A stretch of 40,947 bases of DNA from Oscillospiraceae bacterium (GTDB lineage: Bacteria > Bacillota > Clostridia > Oscillospirales > Ruminococcaceae), in contig WRKM01000026.1 of assembly GCA_009778065.1 (NCBI GenBank), forward strand, positions 1-40,947, in the 5' to 3' direction. This document shows, piece after piece, positions 31,250 through 40,626 of the stretch. Both the position numbers and the translations under genes were made by a program. How positions within the stretch are numbered: the stretch's first letter is position 1; each line of letters begins with the position of its first letter. Below the pieces are notes generated by a model. It was not told the origin of the DNA and did no database searches. It was given only the letters and a program-made list of their open reading frames with translations.

Positions 31250-31480
31250 ATGATATTTGAAAAAGTAAGGGCAATAGTAGTCGACCAACTCGATGTAGAC
31301 GAGGAAAAGGTAACACTGACAGCGAATATTCAAGACGACTTAGGTGCGGATTCGCTCGACATCGTTGACCTCGTTATGAGTTTCGAGGAAGAATTCGACA
31401 CAGAAATCCCCGACGACCAGGTCGAAACGATTAAAACAATAGGCGACATCGTCAAATACATTGAAGAAAAAATAGAGTGA
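31250..31480 (+). CDS. acpP: Acyl carrier protein
   Basis: The 76-residue acidic helical protein has the phosphopantetheine site [13 protein letters not shown] with S35. It carries the growing chain for the enzymes encoded upstream. CGGAGG precedes the ATG. In most related clusters it follows fabH. Here it is last and separately driven. Confidence 0.96.
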   Translation: MIFEKVRAIVVDQLDVDEEKVTLTANIQDDLGADSLDIVDLVMSFEEEFDTEIPDDQVETIKTIGDIVKYIEEKIE

Positions 31481-31500
31481 GAAGAATAAAATGTCTTTAG

Positions 31501-31525
31501 GGCGGGCGCACTGCGTCCGCCCGCC
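31501..31525 (+). terminator. GC-rich hairpin after acpP without a U-run
   Basis: GGCGGGCG (31501-31508) pairs with CGCCCGCC (31518-31525) around a 9-base loop, and flanking CTTTA/TAAAG could extend the fold. The downstream bases are GTGTGTATCG, so it is not a standard intrinsic terminator. It may protect the acpP 3' end or terminate with a factor. Confidence 0.45.
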
Positions 31526-31547
31526 GTGTGTATCGTAAAGCCTAATG

Positions 31548-31589
31548 AAAATCCCCTTTGCATAGAATTAAGTTGGTAGGGGGGATTTT
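31548..31589 (+). promoter_or_regulatory. Hairpin hiding the ribosome site of the next small gene
   Basis: AAAATCCCC (31548-31556) pairs perfectly with GGGGATTTT (31581-31589). The second arm contains the G-run that serves as ribosome site for the ATG at 31591. Folding would mask it, so translation could be conditional. Confidence 0.45.
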
Positions 31590-31590
31590 A

Positions 31591-31830
31591 ATGAATCCGT
31601 GTCAAATGAATGCGATGATTGCCGCACTCACGAATTATCTTTATTGCACGCTGTCAAAAAGGGATTTTATCTTCTGGAACGTGTTTTTTTCAGAGCTTTC
31701 AAAATCCATGTTCGGAATGGAAATCCTTCGGAGTGTTTGTTTTTTTGAGAAGGAAGAAGGTCACGGAGCGCGTCATGAACACGCCCATGAACACGATAAT
31801 AAAAAAAATGAGTACAAAAATGATGAATAA
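31591..31830 (+). CDS. Small protein resembling DUF6774, with a His-rich tail
   Basis: The 79-residue protein opens MNPCQMNAMIAALTNYLYC and continues with an SELSKSMFGMEIL segment. Many Firmicutes have short proteins of the form MNPCxLxAxVxALAN...FxQLGDTLxTI, named DUF6774, and this matches their start and spacing. The tail is extra and rich in His, Glu and Lys (HEHAHEHD), suggesting metal binding. The ATG at 31591 follows GGGGGG, which can be masked by the hairpin just described. Function of the family is unknown to me. Confidence 0.6.
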   Translation: MNPCQMNAMIAALTNYLYCTLSKRDFIFWNVFFSELSKSMFGMEILRSVCFFEKEEGHGARHEHAHEHDNKKNEYKNDE

Positions 31831-31832
31831 TG

Positions 31833-31861
31833 TTGCACTGTTGTATTATATATGTTATACT
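31833..31861 (+). promoter_or_regulatory. proBA promoter
   Basis: TTGCAC (31833-31838) and TATACT (31856-31861) are 17 bases apart, about 43 bases before proB. The leader is too short for a T-box or riboswitch. Confidence 0.7.
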
Positions 31862-31904
31862 ACAATTATGTCGTGTTAAAAGTCAGGATAAGGCGGAAGG
31901 GTAA

Positions 31905-32681
31905 ATGGTTGATTTAAGCGGAAAAAAACGTGTGGTAATAAAGGTCGGTACGTCAAATATAGCCTATAAAACAGGTAATATTAATATAAGGCGGGTCGAA
32001 AGCTTAGCTCGGATTATTTCGGACATACGAAATTCAGGCAGAGAAGTAATCTTTGTAACAAGCGGTGCAATAAGCGTAGGTATGGCAAGAATGAATCTTT
32101 CAAAGCGACCGTCGGACACGCCCGGTAAGCAAGCCTGTGCGGCAATCGGGCAAAGTGAGCTTATGAACATATATGATACCGAATTTACCAAACATAATCG
32201 GGTAGTAGCGCAAATACTGATGACACGCGATGTTATTTCCAACAAGGAACGCAGACAAAACGCTCGAAATACTATAGAGAGACTGCTCGAAATGGGCGTG
32301 ATTCCCATTATTAACGCCAATGATACGATTTCTCTCGAAAATTTAGATTTTGACGAGAACGACACGCTTTCAGCGTTGGTAGCAAAGCTTGCTGATGCAG
32401 ATTTGCTTATAATGTTTACCGATGTTGACGGGCTGTACGATAAAAACCCCGCCGAACCCGATGCAAAGCTGATTCCTGTTGTTGAAAAAATTACGCAAGA
32501 CATGATTCATGCGGCAGGCGGGAAAGGCTCGGAGCTATCGAGCGGCGGTATGCTCACAAAGCTTGAAGCCGCGATGCTCGCAAAAGAAGACGACATTCCG
32601 TCGGTCATTATAAACGGCGAGAGACTTGAAATTTTGTACGATTTATTTGAAAATAACGCAGTCTGCACGGTGTTCGTGTGA
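31905..32681 (+). CDS. proB: Glutamate 5-kinase, short form without PUA domain
   Basis: The 258-residue amino-acid kinase has VVIKVGTSN, VTSGAISVGM, INANDTIS, FTDVDGLYDKNP and GGKGSELSSGGMLTKLEAA. It makes glutamyl-5-phosphate for proline synthesis. It ends where the C-terminal PUA domain of the E. coli enzyme (367 residues) would begin. Short forms are known in Firmicutes and keep activity. GGAAGGG precedes the ATG. Confidence 0.95.
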   Translation: MVDLSGKKRVVIKVGTSNIAYKTGNINIRRVESLARIISDIRNSGREVIFVTSGAISVGMARMNLSKRPSDTPGKQACAAIGQSELMNIYDTEFTKHNRVVAQILMTRDVISNKERRQNARNTIERLLEMGVIPIINANDTISLENLDFDENDTLSALVAKLADADLLIMFTDVDGLYDKNPAEPDAKLIPVVEKITQDMIHAAGGKGSELSSGGMLTKLEAAMLAKEDDIPSVIINGERLEILYDLFENNAVCTVFV

Positions 32682-32753
32682 GATTTTTAAAGGTAAGTAT
32701 TGCGTATAAGAACGCATAATGATACAGGAAACTATAATCAGAGGGGTAAAAAA

Positions 32754-34004
32754 ATGAGCTACATTGAAGAACTCGGTATTCGCGCCAAAAATGCCGAAAA
32801 TAACATCAGGAACATAACCACAGACCAGAAGAACCGAGCGTTAACGGCGATTGCCGAAGCGTTAAAAAACAGCGTTAATAAGTCTTTAATTATCACAGAA
32901 AATAAAAAAGACCTTGAAAACGCTAAGAAAAACGGTATGACAAAGGCGTTCATCGACCGATTAACGCTTACGGAAGAGCGGATTGAAAAAATCAGCGAAA
33001 GTGTTATGGAAATCGTCGCACTCGCCGACCCGATTGATGAAATCTTAGGCGGCGGTCAGGTCAGAGATGGCTTTAATATCGTTAAAAAGCGGGTTCCGCT
33101 CGGCGTCATAGGCGTTATTTATGAATCACGCCCCAATGTCACGGTAGACGCAGCCGCACTCTGCTTAAAGTCGGGCAATGTCTGTATGCTTCGAGGAGGC
33201 AGCGATGCAATCTACTCAAATATGTGTCTTGCCCTGTTCATGAGACGGGCTCTCGAAGACTGCGGTGTTACGGCAGACTGTATTATTCTGGTGGAGGACA
33301 CGAGCAGGGAGGTCGCCGCCGATATGATGAAATTAAACAATTATATTGACGTGCTTATTCCTCGGGGCGGTTCGGGCTTAATCCGTTCGGTCGTTAAAAA
33401 CTCCACCGTTCCTGTTTTACAAACGGGCGAGGGTAACTGCCACTTGTATGTTGACGCCAACGCGGATATAGGCATGGCTGTGAGAATCGCCGATAACGCC
33501 AAGACACAACGTCCCTCGGTCTGTAACGCTATTGAAACGCTGTTGGTACATAAGAATGCCGCCGAGGAAACGCTGAGGGGGCTTTATGAACTCTGGAAAG
33601 GCGTAGTGACTATATATGGCGATAAAAAGACCTCGGCGATTATCCCGGTGGAGCGTATAGCGACAGAAGAGGATTATTACACCGAATTTAACGATTATAT
33701 CATAGCGATAAAGGTAGTAAAGAATGTAGGAGAAGCAATCGCACATGTAAACAAATACGGGACAAATCATAGCGAATGTATTATTACGCAGAATTATGAA
33801 AACGCTCGTAGGTTTCAACAGGAAGTAGACGCGGCGGCGGTTTATGTAAACGCTTCGACGCGCTTTACAGACGGAAATGTCTTCGGACTCGGTGCGGAAA
33901 TAGGTATTTCTAACCAAAAGCTTCATGCGAGGGGACCGCTCGGTCTGCGTGAACTGACCTCGTATAAGTATTTAATTTACGGTAACGGGCAAATAAGAAC
34001 GTAA
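32754..34004 (+). CDS. proA: Gamma-glutamyl phosphate reductase
   Basis: The 416-residue enzyme shows VPLGVIGVIYESRPNVT, LIPRGGSGLI, the catalytic cysteine in RPSVCNAIETLLVH, and the closing RGPLGLRELTSYKYLIYGNGQIR. It reduces glutamyl phosphate to the semialdehyde that cyclises toward proline. I start it at 32754, 8 bases from GAGGGG. It forms an operon with proB. Confidence 0.96.
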   Translation: MSYIEELGIRAKNAENNIRNITTDQKNRALTAIAEALKNSVNKSLIITENKKDLENAKKNGMTKAFIDRLTLTEERIEKISESVMEIVALADPIDEILGGGQVRDGFNIVKKRVPLGVIGVIYESRPNVTVDAAALCLKSGNVCMLRGGSDAIYSNMCLALFMRRALEDCGVTADCIILVEDTSREVAADMMKLNNYIDVLIPRGGSGLIRSVVKNSTVPVLQTGEGNCHLYVDANADIGMAVRIADNAKTQRPSVCNAIETLLVHKNAAEETLRGLYELWKGVVTIYGDKKTSAIIPVERIATEEDYYTEFNDYIIAIKVVKNVGEAIAHVNKYGTNHSECIITQNYENARRFQQEVDAAAVYVNASTRFTDGNVFGLGAEIGISNQKLHARGPLGLRELTSYKYLIYGNGQIRT

Positions 34005-34015
34005 CGGAGTATAAA

Positions 34016-34975
34016 ATGTTAAAATCCGGCAAAAAAGAAAAATCTAAAAAAACGGTAACGCAGGTGTTGGCGGCGGAAATTAATACACAAGAACCGGACG
34101 AGGGGGAAGCGGAGGACTCTGTTAAAACAGATACAAAGCCGAACACCGCCTCAAAACGGAAAAAACAACCGCCCGCCCCGAAAGAGCATAAAGTCATAAA
34201 TACCCTTGTGGGTAATTTAAGCCTTGCGCTTGAAGAAAACGTCGTCGAAATAGATGAAATGCTTGACGATGACACAAAGCAACAGCCTAAGGAGTATCAA
34301 AACAGGGATAAAAAACCGGCAAAATATCGATTTTTCCTTATTTTCGGTTTAATTGTGTTTTGGCTCGCTATAATGGGCGCGCTTTCTGTCGGGCAAACAA
34401 TCGGAGAGCTTGCATACGATATTTCAAACCAAACCGCGCTTAAAGAGGAGTTCGAGCGTTTTCTTTTCCCTGTCGTGGTAAATGACCCGCCGGAGTTTGA
34501 CGGTGCGGAGAATATGCCTATATCGGTAATTATTTCGTCTGCAATTTGGCAAATCATACTTACCGGCGACACATCGAATTATGAACGGGATTTTCAGACT
34601 CTGATGATACCCGAAAACGATGTAGAAGCCGCGGCACGGAGCATTTTCGGTCAGAACTTCGATATGCGGCACAGTACCGTCGATAATATAATCATCGCTT
34701 TTATTTACGATGCCGATATAAAATCGTATATAGTACCTGAGAACCCCACCTTTAATACCTTCTCGCCGAAGGTGTCCGAGATTTTAAATAATGGGGAAAG
34801 CTACAGGATTATAGTAGAGTATATTACGCCGACTCCTCATCTAATCGCCGGTATCGAATTTGAATCGCAGTCGGTAAAAACCATGATTTACACGATTACC
34901 CGTGCCGCCGACAGAACTAAAACCATACAGTCGATAGAACTTAACAGAGGAGACGAGGATTACATACACTTTTAA
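34016..34975 (+). CDS. Single-pass membrane protein of unknown function
   Basis: The 319-residue protein has a long, highly charged Lys/Glu-rich cytosolic part (1-100), one membrane helix (about 106-124, FFLIFGLIVFWLAIMGAL), and an outer domain of about 190 residues. The outer domain contains mixed strands and helices, such as DNIIIAFIYDADIKSYIVPENPTF. It starts 12 bases after proA behind ACGGAG, so it likely shares the proBA transcript. No catalytic motif or repeat is visible. The layout suits a scaffold or signalling protein of the envelope. Confidence 0.65.
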   Translation: MLKSGKKEKSKKTVTQVLAAEINTQEPDEGEAEDSVKTDTKPNTASKRKKQPPAPKEHKVINTLVGNLSLALEENVVEIDEMLDDDTKQQPKEYQNRDKKPAKYRFFLIFGLIVFWLAIMGALSVGQTIGELAYDISNQTALKEEFERFLFPVVVNDPPEFDGAENMPISVIISSAIWQIILTGDTSNYERDFQTLMIPENDVEAAARSIFGQNFDMRHSTVDNIIIAFIYDADIKSYIVPENPTFNTFSPKVSEILNNGESYRIIVEYITPTPHLIAGIEFESQSVKTMIYTITRAADRTKTIQSIELNRGDEDYIHF

Positions 34976-35024
34976 TTAATAATATACCGGCTCAACGCGA
35001 TTCACAAAGGAAAGGAGGATATAA

Positions 35025-36215
35025 ATGCATCCCATAATAATCACCACTCTGGGAGAATTTTCAATATCCTACGGAAACAAAGTTATAACCGAAAAGGAAA
35101 GACGCTCAAAGAATATGTGGGTACTCCTTAAGTACCTGACCACTTTCGCGGACAGAGCGGTACCCCAGGAAGAGCTTATTGAGCTGCTTTGGAGTAATGA
35201 TGGGCTGATTGGACCGGCAAGCGCGCTCAAAACGCTATTAAGCCGTATTAGGAACTCTCTCAGCGTTTTGGGATTTCCGCCCAACACAGACCTTGTGGTG
35301 AGTTATTCCGGAATCTACACTCTTAATAAATCGTTTGAGTACATTATAGACACTGTACAATTTGAAAAAAATGCTAAAGAATCTATGCGTGATGATATAT
35401 CGGAAAAAGAGCAGATTCAGTATGCGAAAAGGGCACTCGCGATGTACGGCGGCGATTTTTTAAAAAATACTGCTTACGAAAAGTGGTTAATACCTGCGAG
35501 GGTCTATTATCATTCAATTTTTGTACGTGTAATCCACAGGCTTTCAGACACGCTTTTTGAGCATAAGCAGTATACGGATATAATTAACGTATGCCGAAAA
35601 GCACTGCTTATAGAAAGCTCCGACCAAATAATTCATATGAATCTTATAAAGGCGCTCGCGGCTCTCGGCGACCGCGATAACGCCAAAAAACACTATAGAT
35701 ACGTTATGGATTTGCTTTACAACAAAATCGGGGTTAATCCGATTCCGGAGTTGAAAAACCTGTACCGAGAAACTATAGAAACCGACGCCGAGCAGGGTGA
35801 GAGCCTCGAAACAATACAAAAAAAGCTGAGAGAAACGAACAGCGAAACAGAAAGCGGAGCGTTCTACTGTGAGCCGGAGGTGTTTAAAAGCATATACAGG
35901 CTTAAAATGCGCGATTCTGCACGCAGTATGCAAAGAACCCAAATCTGCTTAATAACAGTCACTGACCCTACCGGAGGAGAAGTAGAGCCTAAACAAATTA
36001 TAGATGAAATGAAGCGTCTGCATGACTGTGTGTCTGCCTCTCTGCGTAAAAGCGATATTTTTGCACGCTACAGTCTTTCGCAGTATGTGCTTATGTTATC
36101 CTATGCCAACTACGATACAAGCGAAGTCGTATTGAACAGAATCGAAAAAAAGTATAAAGAAAAAACCGTCGGTTTTATGCTCGATATTAATTTTAAATAT
36201 ACTATGGTTCTGTAG
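35025..36215 (+). CDS. BTAD (SARP-like) transcription regulator with a degenerate GGDEF-like tail
   Basis: The 396-residue protein has an OmpR-type winged helix (about 1-105: TTLGEFSISYGNKVITEKERRSKNMWVLLKYL, EELIELLW, LKTLLSRIR). The helical BTAD domain follows (about 110-255: YAKRALAMYGGDFL, CRKALLIESSDQIIHMNLIKALAALGD). The C-terminal part from about 283 aligns in outline with GGDEF cyclase domains, but the active loop reads ARYSLSQY in place of RYGGDEF, so it should not make c-di-GMP and may bind a ligand. It starts behind AAAGGAGG and lies just before an FNT-like channel gene. Confidence 0.75.
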   Translation: MHPIIITTLGEFSISYGNKVITEKERRSKNMWVLLKYLTTFADRAVPQEELIELLWSNDGLIGPASALKTLLSRIRNSLSVLGFPPNTDLVVSYSGIYTLNKSFEYIIDTVQFEKNAKESMRDDISEKEQIQYAKRALAMYGGDFLKNTAYEKWLIPARVYYHSIFVRVIHRLSDTLFEHKQYTDIINVCRKALLIESSDQIIHMNLIKALAALGDRDNAKKHYRYVMDLLYNKIGVNPIPELKNLYRETIETDAEQGESLETIQKKLRETNSETESGAFYCEPEVFKSIYRLKMRDSARSMQRTQICLITVTDPTGGEVEPKQIIDEMKRLHDCVSASLRKSDIFARYSLSQYVLMLSYANYDTSEVVLNRIEKKYKEKTVGFMLDINFKYTMVL

Positions 36216-36233
36216 AAAAGGAGAAGCGAAAAT

Positions 36234-36884
36234 ATGGTGAAAAAAATAGTCAGTTCTTTAATGTGCGGAATGTACATATCAATCGGTGCGACAGTTTATA
36301 TCTCAATCGGTCACGGCGTTGCGGGTGCAATCTTCTTTGCGGCGGGAATTTTAATGGTAACCACGTACTATAATATGCTTGTTACAAGGGTTTTCGCACA
36401 TTACGCATTCAGAAAGAGCGATAAAGAAGGATATAAAATATCCGATATGGTTATCTCGCTAATCGGAAACGGCGTAGGCTGTATAATTTATTCCTTTTTC
36501 CTGAGTTTTACGCGATACGGCACGGAACAAAAGGTCGAAAACCTGAAGGGAATAGTCGGGCTGAGGCTTGAAGATACCTATTTCAGCATATTCATACTCG
36601 CTGTAATATGCGGATTTTTAGTAGCCTGCGCCTGCCTCACGGGCAAGATTTATCCCGATAATAAGGTAGCATCGTTAGGACTTTCCATCATTTTCATAGC
36701 TGTTTTCGTTTTATGCGTACCGGAGCATATTGTCGCAGACTTCTTTTTCTTCTCATATTATTCGTTTATGGTCGGATTTGAGGTAAGGATGGTTCCGATT
36801 CTCTTAGTAGTGGCGGCAGGAAATTTCGTAGGCGGCGTCGGAACCGGATATTTAGAATATTACCGGACTAAATCCGACAGTTAA
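36234..36884 (+). CDS. FNT-like (formate/nitrite transporter family) channel
   Basis: The 216-residue protein has six membrane helices with FNT-style elements: an early GMYISIGATVYISI helix, the CVPEHIVADFFF helix with H165 in the place of the pore histidine, and GNFVGGVGTG near the end. FNT channels pass formate, nitrite, hydrosulfide or lactate with protons. It is shorter than most (about 270 residues), with small loops, so the substrate is open. It follows the BTAD regulator by 18 bases, and that regulator may control it. Confidence 0.7.
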   Translation: MVKKIVSSLMCGMYISIGATVYISIGHGVAGAIFFAAGILMVTTYYNMLVTRVFAHYAFRKSDKEGYKISDMVISLIGNGVGCIIYSFFLSFTRYGTEQKVENLKGIVGLRLEDTYFSIFILAVICGFLVACACLTGKIYPDNKVASLGLSIIFIAVFVLCVPEHIVADFFFFSYYSFMVGFEVRMVPILLVVAAGNFVGGVGTGYLEYYRTKSDS

Positions 36885-36971
36885 CGAAGCAGGGCGAAAA
36901 TGCGATGATTACTGACTTTACGTATGAATTTCTGTCCGATATGTGTTAATTTTCTGAAATTTCCAAAAATT

Positions 36972-37014
36972 TTTTGTAAAAAAGCTAAATTTCTTGTTGC
37001 ATTTTGTAAAAAAA
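36972..37014 (+). repeat. Direct repeats TTTTGTAAAAAA upstream of the chemoreceptors
   Basis: Two copies (36972-36983 and 37002-37014) are offset by 30 bases, close to three helical turns, and the second lies in the promoter spacer. They could bind a regulator. The remaining 36885-36971 gap holds nothing clear. Confidence 0.35.
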
Positions 37015-37025
37015 TGTGATATGAT
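36997..37025 (+). promoter_or_regulatory. Promoter of the chemoreceptor pair
   Basis: TTGCAT (36997-37002) and TATGAT (37020-37025) are 17 bases apart, about 100 bases before the ATG at 37125. Confidence 0.6.
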
Positions 37026-37124
37026 TAGCTTATAATGCTTATCCAATACCCGATTTGTATTCTTTTTCAAAACTATGAAGAGGGTAGCAGAAATTTAATT
37101 ATATTTAAAAAAGGGGATTTACTT

Positions 37125-38864
37125 ATGAACTGGTTCAACAATCTAAAAGTAGGAAGCAAGCTGTTATTATCATTTATGCTTGTGTTGGTTCTTGCCATAG
37201 CGTTGGGGGCGTTCGCGATTATTGAAATGAGCGGCATCAACAGCAGCTATGCAGATGCGATGGATATCGCCACTCAGCGAATACAAGAGGTTTTAGATGC
37301 GCAGAGTGAGTATTCGTCAGTGCGTATGGCTGTACGCGAGATTTTTTACCCTAACAATACCCGCGCCGACCTAGAGAGCATCAGAAACGATATGAGCAAT
37401 GCTCTAAACGATTTGGACGAGGGGCTTAACAACTTGTACGCTATATCAGTGGTCGGAGGTGCTGTACAAGAGAGAATCTATGAGGTTCAGCCGCTTGTTG
37501 AACGCTACCGCCGAGAGATGGTGGGGATAGTCGATGATTTACTGTCGCATACTAACGTAGATATTGACGACCCCGATTATATGAAGGCGTTGCATGATGC
37601 ACAGTATGCGGTAGATGCGGCGGGTCCCGCTTACGCAGGGAGGATGAGCGAGCTTCTCGGAGAAATTCCCGGACTCGTGCTTGGCGTAATGAATGATGCC
37701 GCAGATGAAAACGAGGTGGCGGCAACATTTGCGATTACGTTGACGGTCGTAATTCTGGTTGTTATGGCGGCGTTTATAGTGATTATATCCGTAATCGTGC
37801 CTAAGACTATTTCCGCACCGTTAAAACCGCTGACCGCCTTTTTAATCAAAGCGGGTACTACAGGAGACCTTACGCTTACGAAGCAGGACATCGAAACTAT
37901 TGAACACTATGCAAAATATAAAGATGAAACAGGTCAGTGTATCAATGGTGCGTCATCGTTTGTCAAGCGTATTACCGAAGTTTCGGAGGTTTTGGACAAA
38001 ATCGCCCACGGAGACCTTACGGTTACTATTTCTCTTTTATCGCCTTCCGATGTTATGGGTAACTCGGTAAGTATGATGATTGACAGCATGAACAATATGT
38101 TCGGTGAGATTAACAGCTCGTCCTCACAGGTAGATTCGGGTGCGAAGCAAATCGCCGACGGCGCACAGGCACTTTCACAGGGTTCGACCGAACAGGCGGC
38201 GTCTATTGAACAACTTTCAAGCTCCATATCCGAAATAGCCAGTCAGACCAAAGTCAATGCGGAAATGGCAGAGAAAGCCGCTTCACTCTCGGATGTTATT
38301 AAGAATAACGCCGAAAAGGGCAATCGTCAGATGGACGAAATGATGGCGGCGGTAAGGGATATAAATACCGCAAGTCAGAATATAAGCAAGGTTATCAAGG
38401 TCATCGACGACATAGCATTCCAGACCAATATACTCGCGCTTAACGCCGCAGTTGAAGCCGCCAGAGCAGGTCAGCACGGTAAAGGCTTTGCGGTCGTAGC
38501 GGAAGAAGTCCGTAACTTAGCCGCGAAGAGTGCGGAAGCCGCAAAAGAGACGGGCGACATGATTCAAAACTCAATGGAAAAAGCTGAACTCGGCTCACGT
38601 ATAGCCAGCGAAACCGCCGTAAGCTTCACAGAAATAGCGTCAGGCATACAAGAATCCAGTCAGCTCGTTGAAGAAATCGCCAAATCCTCTAAAGAACAGG
38701 CTATGGGTATATCTCAGGTCAATATAGGTATAGACCAGGTGGCGCAGGTCGTTCAGCAAAACAGCGCGACAGCGCAGGAAAGCGCGGCGGCGTCCGAGGA
38801 AATGAGCGGTCAGTCCGCTATGTTGCAGGAGCTTATCTCACAGTTTAAACTTAAAAACTTATAA
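37125..38864 (+). CDS. Methyl-accepting chemotaxis protein (four-helix sensor type)
   Basis: The 579-residue receptor has an N-terminal membrane helix (about 14-35), then a helical outer sensor of about 165 residues (the 4HB type, [26 protein letters not shown]). A second membrane helix (about 205-230) and a HAMP-like linker follow; the linker looks doubled ([12 protein letters not shown], then [14 protein letters not shown]). The long signalling coiled coil comes last, with the tip [38 protein letters not shown] that contacts CheA and CheW. There is no NWETF-like methylation tether. I start at 37125, 8 bases after AAGGGG. Confidence 0.92.
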   Translation: MNWFNNLKVGSKLLLSFMLVLVLAIALGAFAIIEMSGINSSYADAMDIATQRIQEVLDAQSEYSSVRMAVREIFYPNNTRADLESIRNDMSNALNDLDEGLNNLYAISVVGGAVQERIYEVQPLVERYRREMVGIVDDLLSHTNVDIDDPDYMKALHDAQYAVDAAGPAYAGRMSELLGEIPGLVLGVMNDAADENEVAATFAITLTVVILVVMAAFIVIISVIVPKTISAPLKPLTAFLIKAGTTGDLTLTKQDIETIEHYAKYKDETGQCINGASSFVKRITEVSEVLDKIAHGDLTVTISLLSPSDVMGNSVSMMIDSMNNMFGEINSSSSQVDSGAKQIADGAQALSQGSTEQAASIEQLSSSISEIASQTKVNAEMAEKAASLSDVIKNNAEKGNRQMDEMMAAVRDINTASQNISKVIKVIDDIAFQTNILALNAAVEAARAGQHGKGFAVVAEEVRNLAAKSAEAAKETGDMIQNSMEKAELGSRIASETAVSFTEIASGIQESSQLVEEIAKSSKEQAMGISQVNIGIDQVAQVVQQNSATAQESAAASEEMSGQSAMLQELISQFKLKNL

Positions 38865-40611
38865 GAATCCGGATTCCCCCGCCACAGGCGGGGGAATCTA
38901 AACAAACAGCAACTATAGTATTCGACACGCAGGAGACACAAAATGAAAAACTTAAAGGTTTCGCAAAAAATGACAGTAGGGTTCGCAAGTATTTTATTGT
39001 TGGCAATGCTTATAGGCGCAGTGGGTATTGTATCGTCTTCTATTTTCTTATCCAATATCGAAAAGCTTCATAAATTTAACGGGGAACACGAGGGCATAAT
39101 AGGTATTACGAAGGCGCATTATACCTGGCGGCACAATCTGATGATGGCGATTGCTACGGGAGACGAATTTAAGGGTTCTGTAGACCCCGCGACCTGCGCT
39201 CTCGGAAGCTGGCTTGGCGGCGAGGTCGCTAAAAATATTGATGACCCCGAAACGCTTAAAATGTTATCCGACCTTAAAGCACCTCATGACTTTATTCATT
39301 ATGAAGCGGCGAATGTCGTGAAGTATTTAGATGAAGGAAACCTCGAAGAGGCACAGAGGATTACTTTTGAAGAAATTCTCCCTAAAACTCAGGAAGTTTT
39401 AGACCTGCTTTCAACTTCTGAGGATAGGTACGGGTATCTTATAGAGGAGCTTGATGCGGAGATAGCCAGTATCAGCACCATAGTGATAATACTCATTTCC
39501 GCTATCACTTTGCTTGCTGTAATTGTCGCCTTTGTCTTAGCGCGTTACATATCCGGTATGATTTCAAAACCCTTACAACCCTTGACCGCGTTTTTGAACA
39601 AGGCAGGAAACACGGGAGACATTTCACTTTCCAAGGAAGATGTAGAAACTATTTCACGCTATTCGCAGTATCGTGACGAGACAGGTCAGTGTATAAAAGG
39701 TGCGGCGGCGTTTGTAGGTCGTGTCACTGAGGTTTCGGAGGTCTTAAATAAAATAGCCAACGGAGACCTTACAGGTGAAATCGCACTTTTATCACAGGAT
39801 GACGTAATGGGTCAATCTGTTTATAAGATGCTTGATAACATGAATAATATGTTTGGCGAAATAAACAGCTCGTCCTCACAAGTGGATACCGGTGCGAGAC
39901 AAATCGCCGATGGCGCGCAAGCACTTTCACAGGGTTCGACCGAGCAGGCGGCGTCTGTTGAACAGCTTTCAAGCTCCATATCCGAAATAGCCACTCAGAC
40001 CAAGGTTAACGCAGATATGGCAGAAAAGGCGTATCGGTTATCCGAGTCAATCAGACATAACGCCGAAAAAGGTAATCGCCAGATGGACGAAATGATGGTT
40101 GCGGTGAGGGATATAAATACCGCAAGCCAGAATATAAGCAAGGTTATAAAAGTTATAGACGACATAGCGTTCCAGACCAATATACTCGCGCTTAACGCCG
40201 CTGTCGAAGCCGCCAGAGCAGGTCAGCACGGTAAAGGCTTCGCGGTCGTAGCGGAAGAAGTCCGTAACTTAGCCGCGAAGAGTGCGGAAGCCGCAAAAGA
40301 GACGGGCGACATGATTCAAAACTCAATGGAAAAAGCCGAACTCGGCTCACGTATAGCCGGCGAAACCGCTGTAAGCTTCACAGAAATAGCATCGGGCATA
40401 CAAGAATCCAGTAAGCTCGTCGAAGAAATCGCCAAATCCTCTAAAGAACAGGCTGTAGGTATCTCGCAGGTCAACATAGGTATAGACCAGGTGGCGCAGG
40501 TCGTTCAGCAAAACAGCGCGACAGCACAGGAAAGTGCGGCGGCGTCCGAAGAAATGAGCGGTCAGTCCGCTATGTTGCAGGAGCTTATTTCGCAGTTCAG
40601 ATTGAAGGGCT
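38090..40611 (+). repeat. Direct repeat: near-identical signalling tails of the two chemoreceptors
   Basis: DNA at 38090-38859 recurs at 39842-40611, a constant offset of 1752 bases. Identity is nearly complete over the CheA-contact region (about 38430-38630 against 40182-40382) and lower toward the edges. The stretches in between, which encode the sensors, differ. Duplication with ongoing gene conversion is likely. Confidence 0.88.
38872..38898. other. Very strong 12-bp hairpin between the receptor genes
   Basis: GATTCCCCCGCC pairs perfectly with GGCGGGGGAATC around the loop ACA. No U-run follows, so full termination is unlikely. It may stabilise the first message or lower read-through into the second receptor gene. 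Confidence 0.6.
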
Positions 40612-40613
40612 AA
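38943..40613 (+). CDS. Methyl-accepting chemotaxis protein with a CZB zinc-binding sensor
   Basis: The 556-residue receptor has membrane helices at about 11-33 and 178-202. The outer domain between them shows the CZB pattern: H59xxW62, C85 with ALGSWL, H115 and H119. This is the three-His one-Cys zinc site of that family, which senses zinc or oxidants such as hypochlorite in other bacteria. The cytosolic part (HAMP-like, then coiled coil) copies that of the previous receptor. It starts behind GGAGAC. The CZB domain is usually cytosolic, so its place outside the membrane deserves note. Confidence 0.9.
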   Translation: MKNLKVSQKMTVGFASILLLAMLIGAVGIVSSSIFLSNIEKLHKFNGEHEGIIGITKAHYTWRHNLMMAIATGDEFKGSVDPATCALGSWLGGEVAKNIDDPETLKMLSDLKAPHDFIHYEAANVVKYLDEGNLEEAQRITFEEILPKTQEVLDLLSTSEDRYGYLIEELDAEIASISTIVIILISAITLLAVIVAFVLARYISGMISKPLQPLTAFLNKAGNTGDISLSKEDVETISRYSQYRDETGQCIKGAAAFVGRVTEVSEVLNKIANGDLTGEIALLSQDDVMGQSVYKMLDNMNNMFGEINSSSSQVDTGARQIADGAQALSQGSTEQAASVEQLSSSISEIATQTKVNADMAEKAYRLSESIRHNAEKGNRQMDEMMVAVRDINTASQNISKVIKVIDDIAFQTNILALNAAVEAARAGQHGKGFAVVAEEVRNLAAKSAEAAKETGDMIQNSMEKAELGSRIAGETAVSFTEIASGIQESSKLVEEIAKSSKEQAVGISQVNIGIDQVAQVVQQNSATAQESAAASEEMSGQSAMLQELISQFRLKG

Positions 40614-40626
40614 AAAGATTAATACT

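Noticed and set aside
31905-34004. T-box or riboswitch before proBA
   Set aside because: The leader from the promoter to proB is under 40 bases, too short for such elements.
38872-38898. Hairpin between receptors as an intrinsic terminator
   Set aside because: The stem is very strong but no U-run follows, so it is listed as a structural element only.
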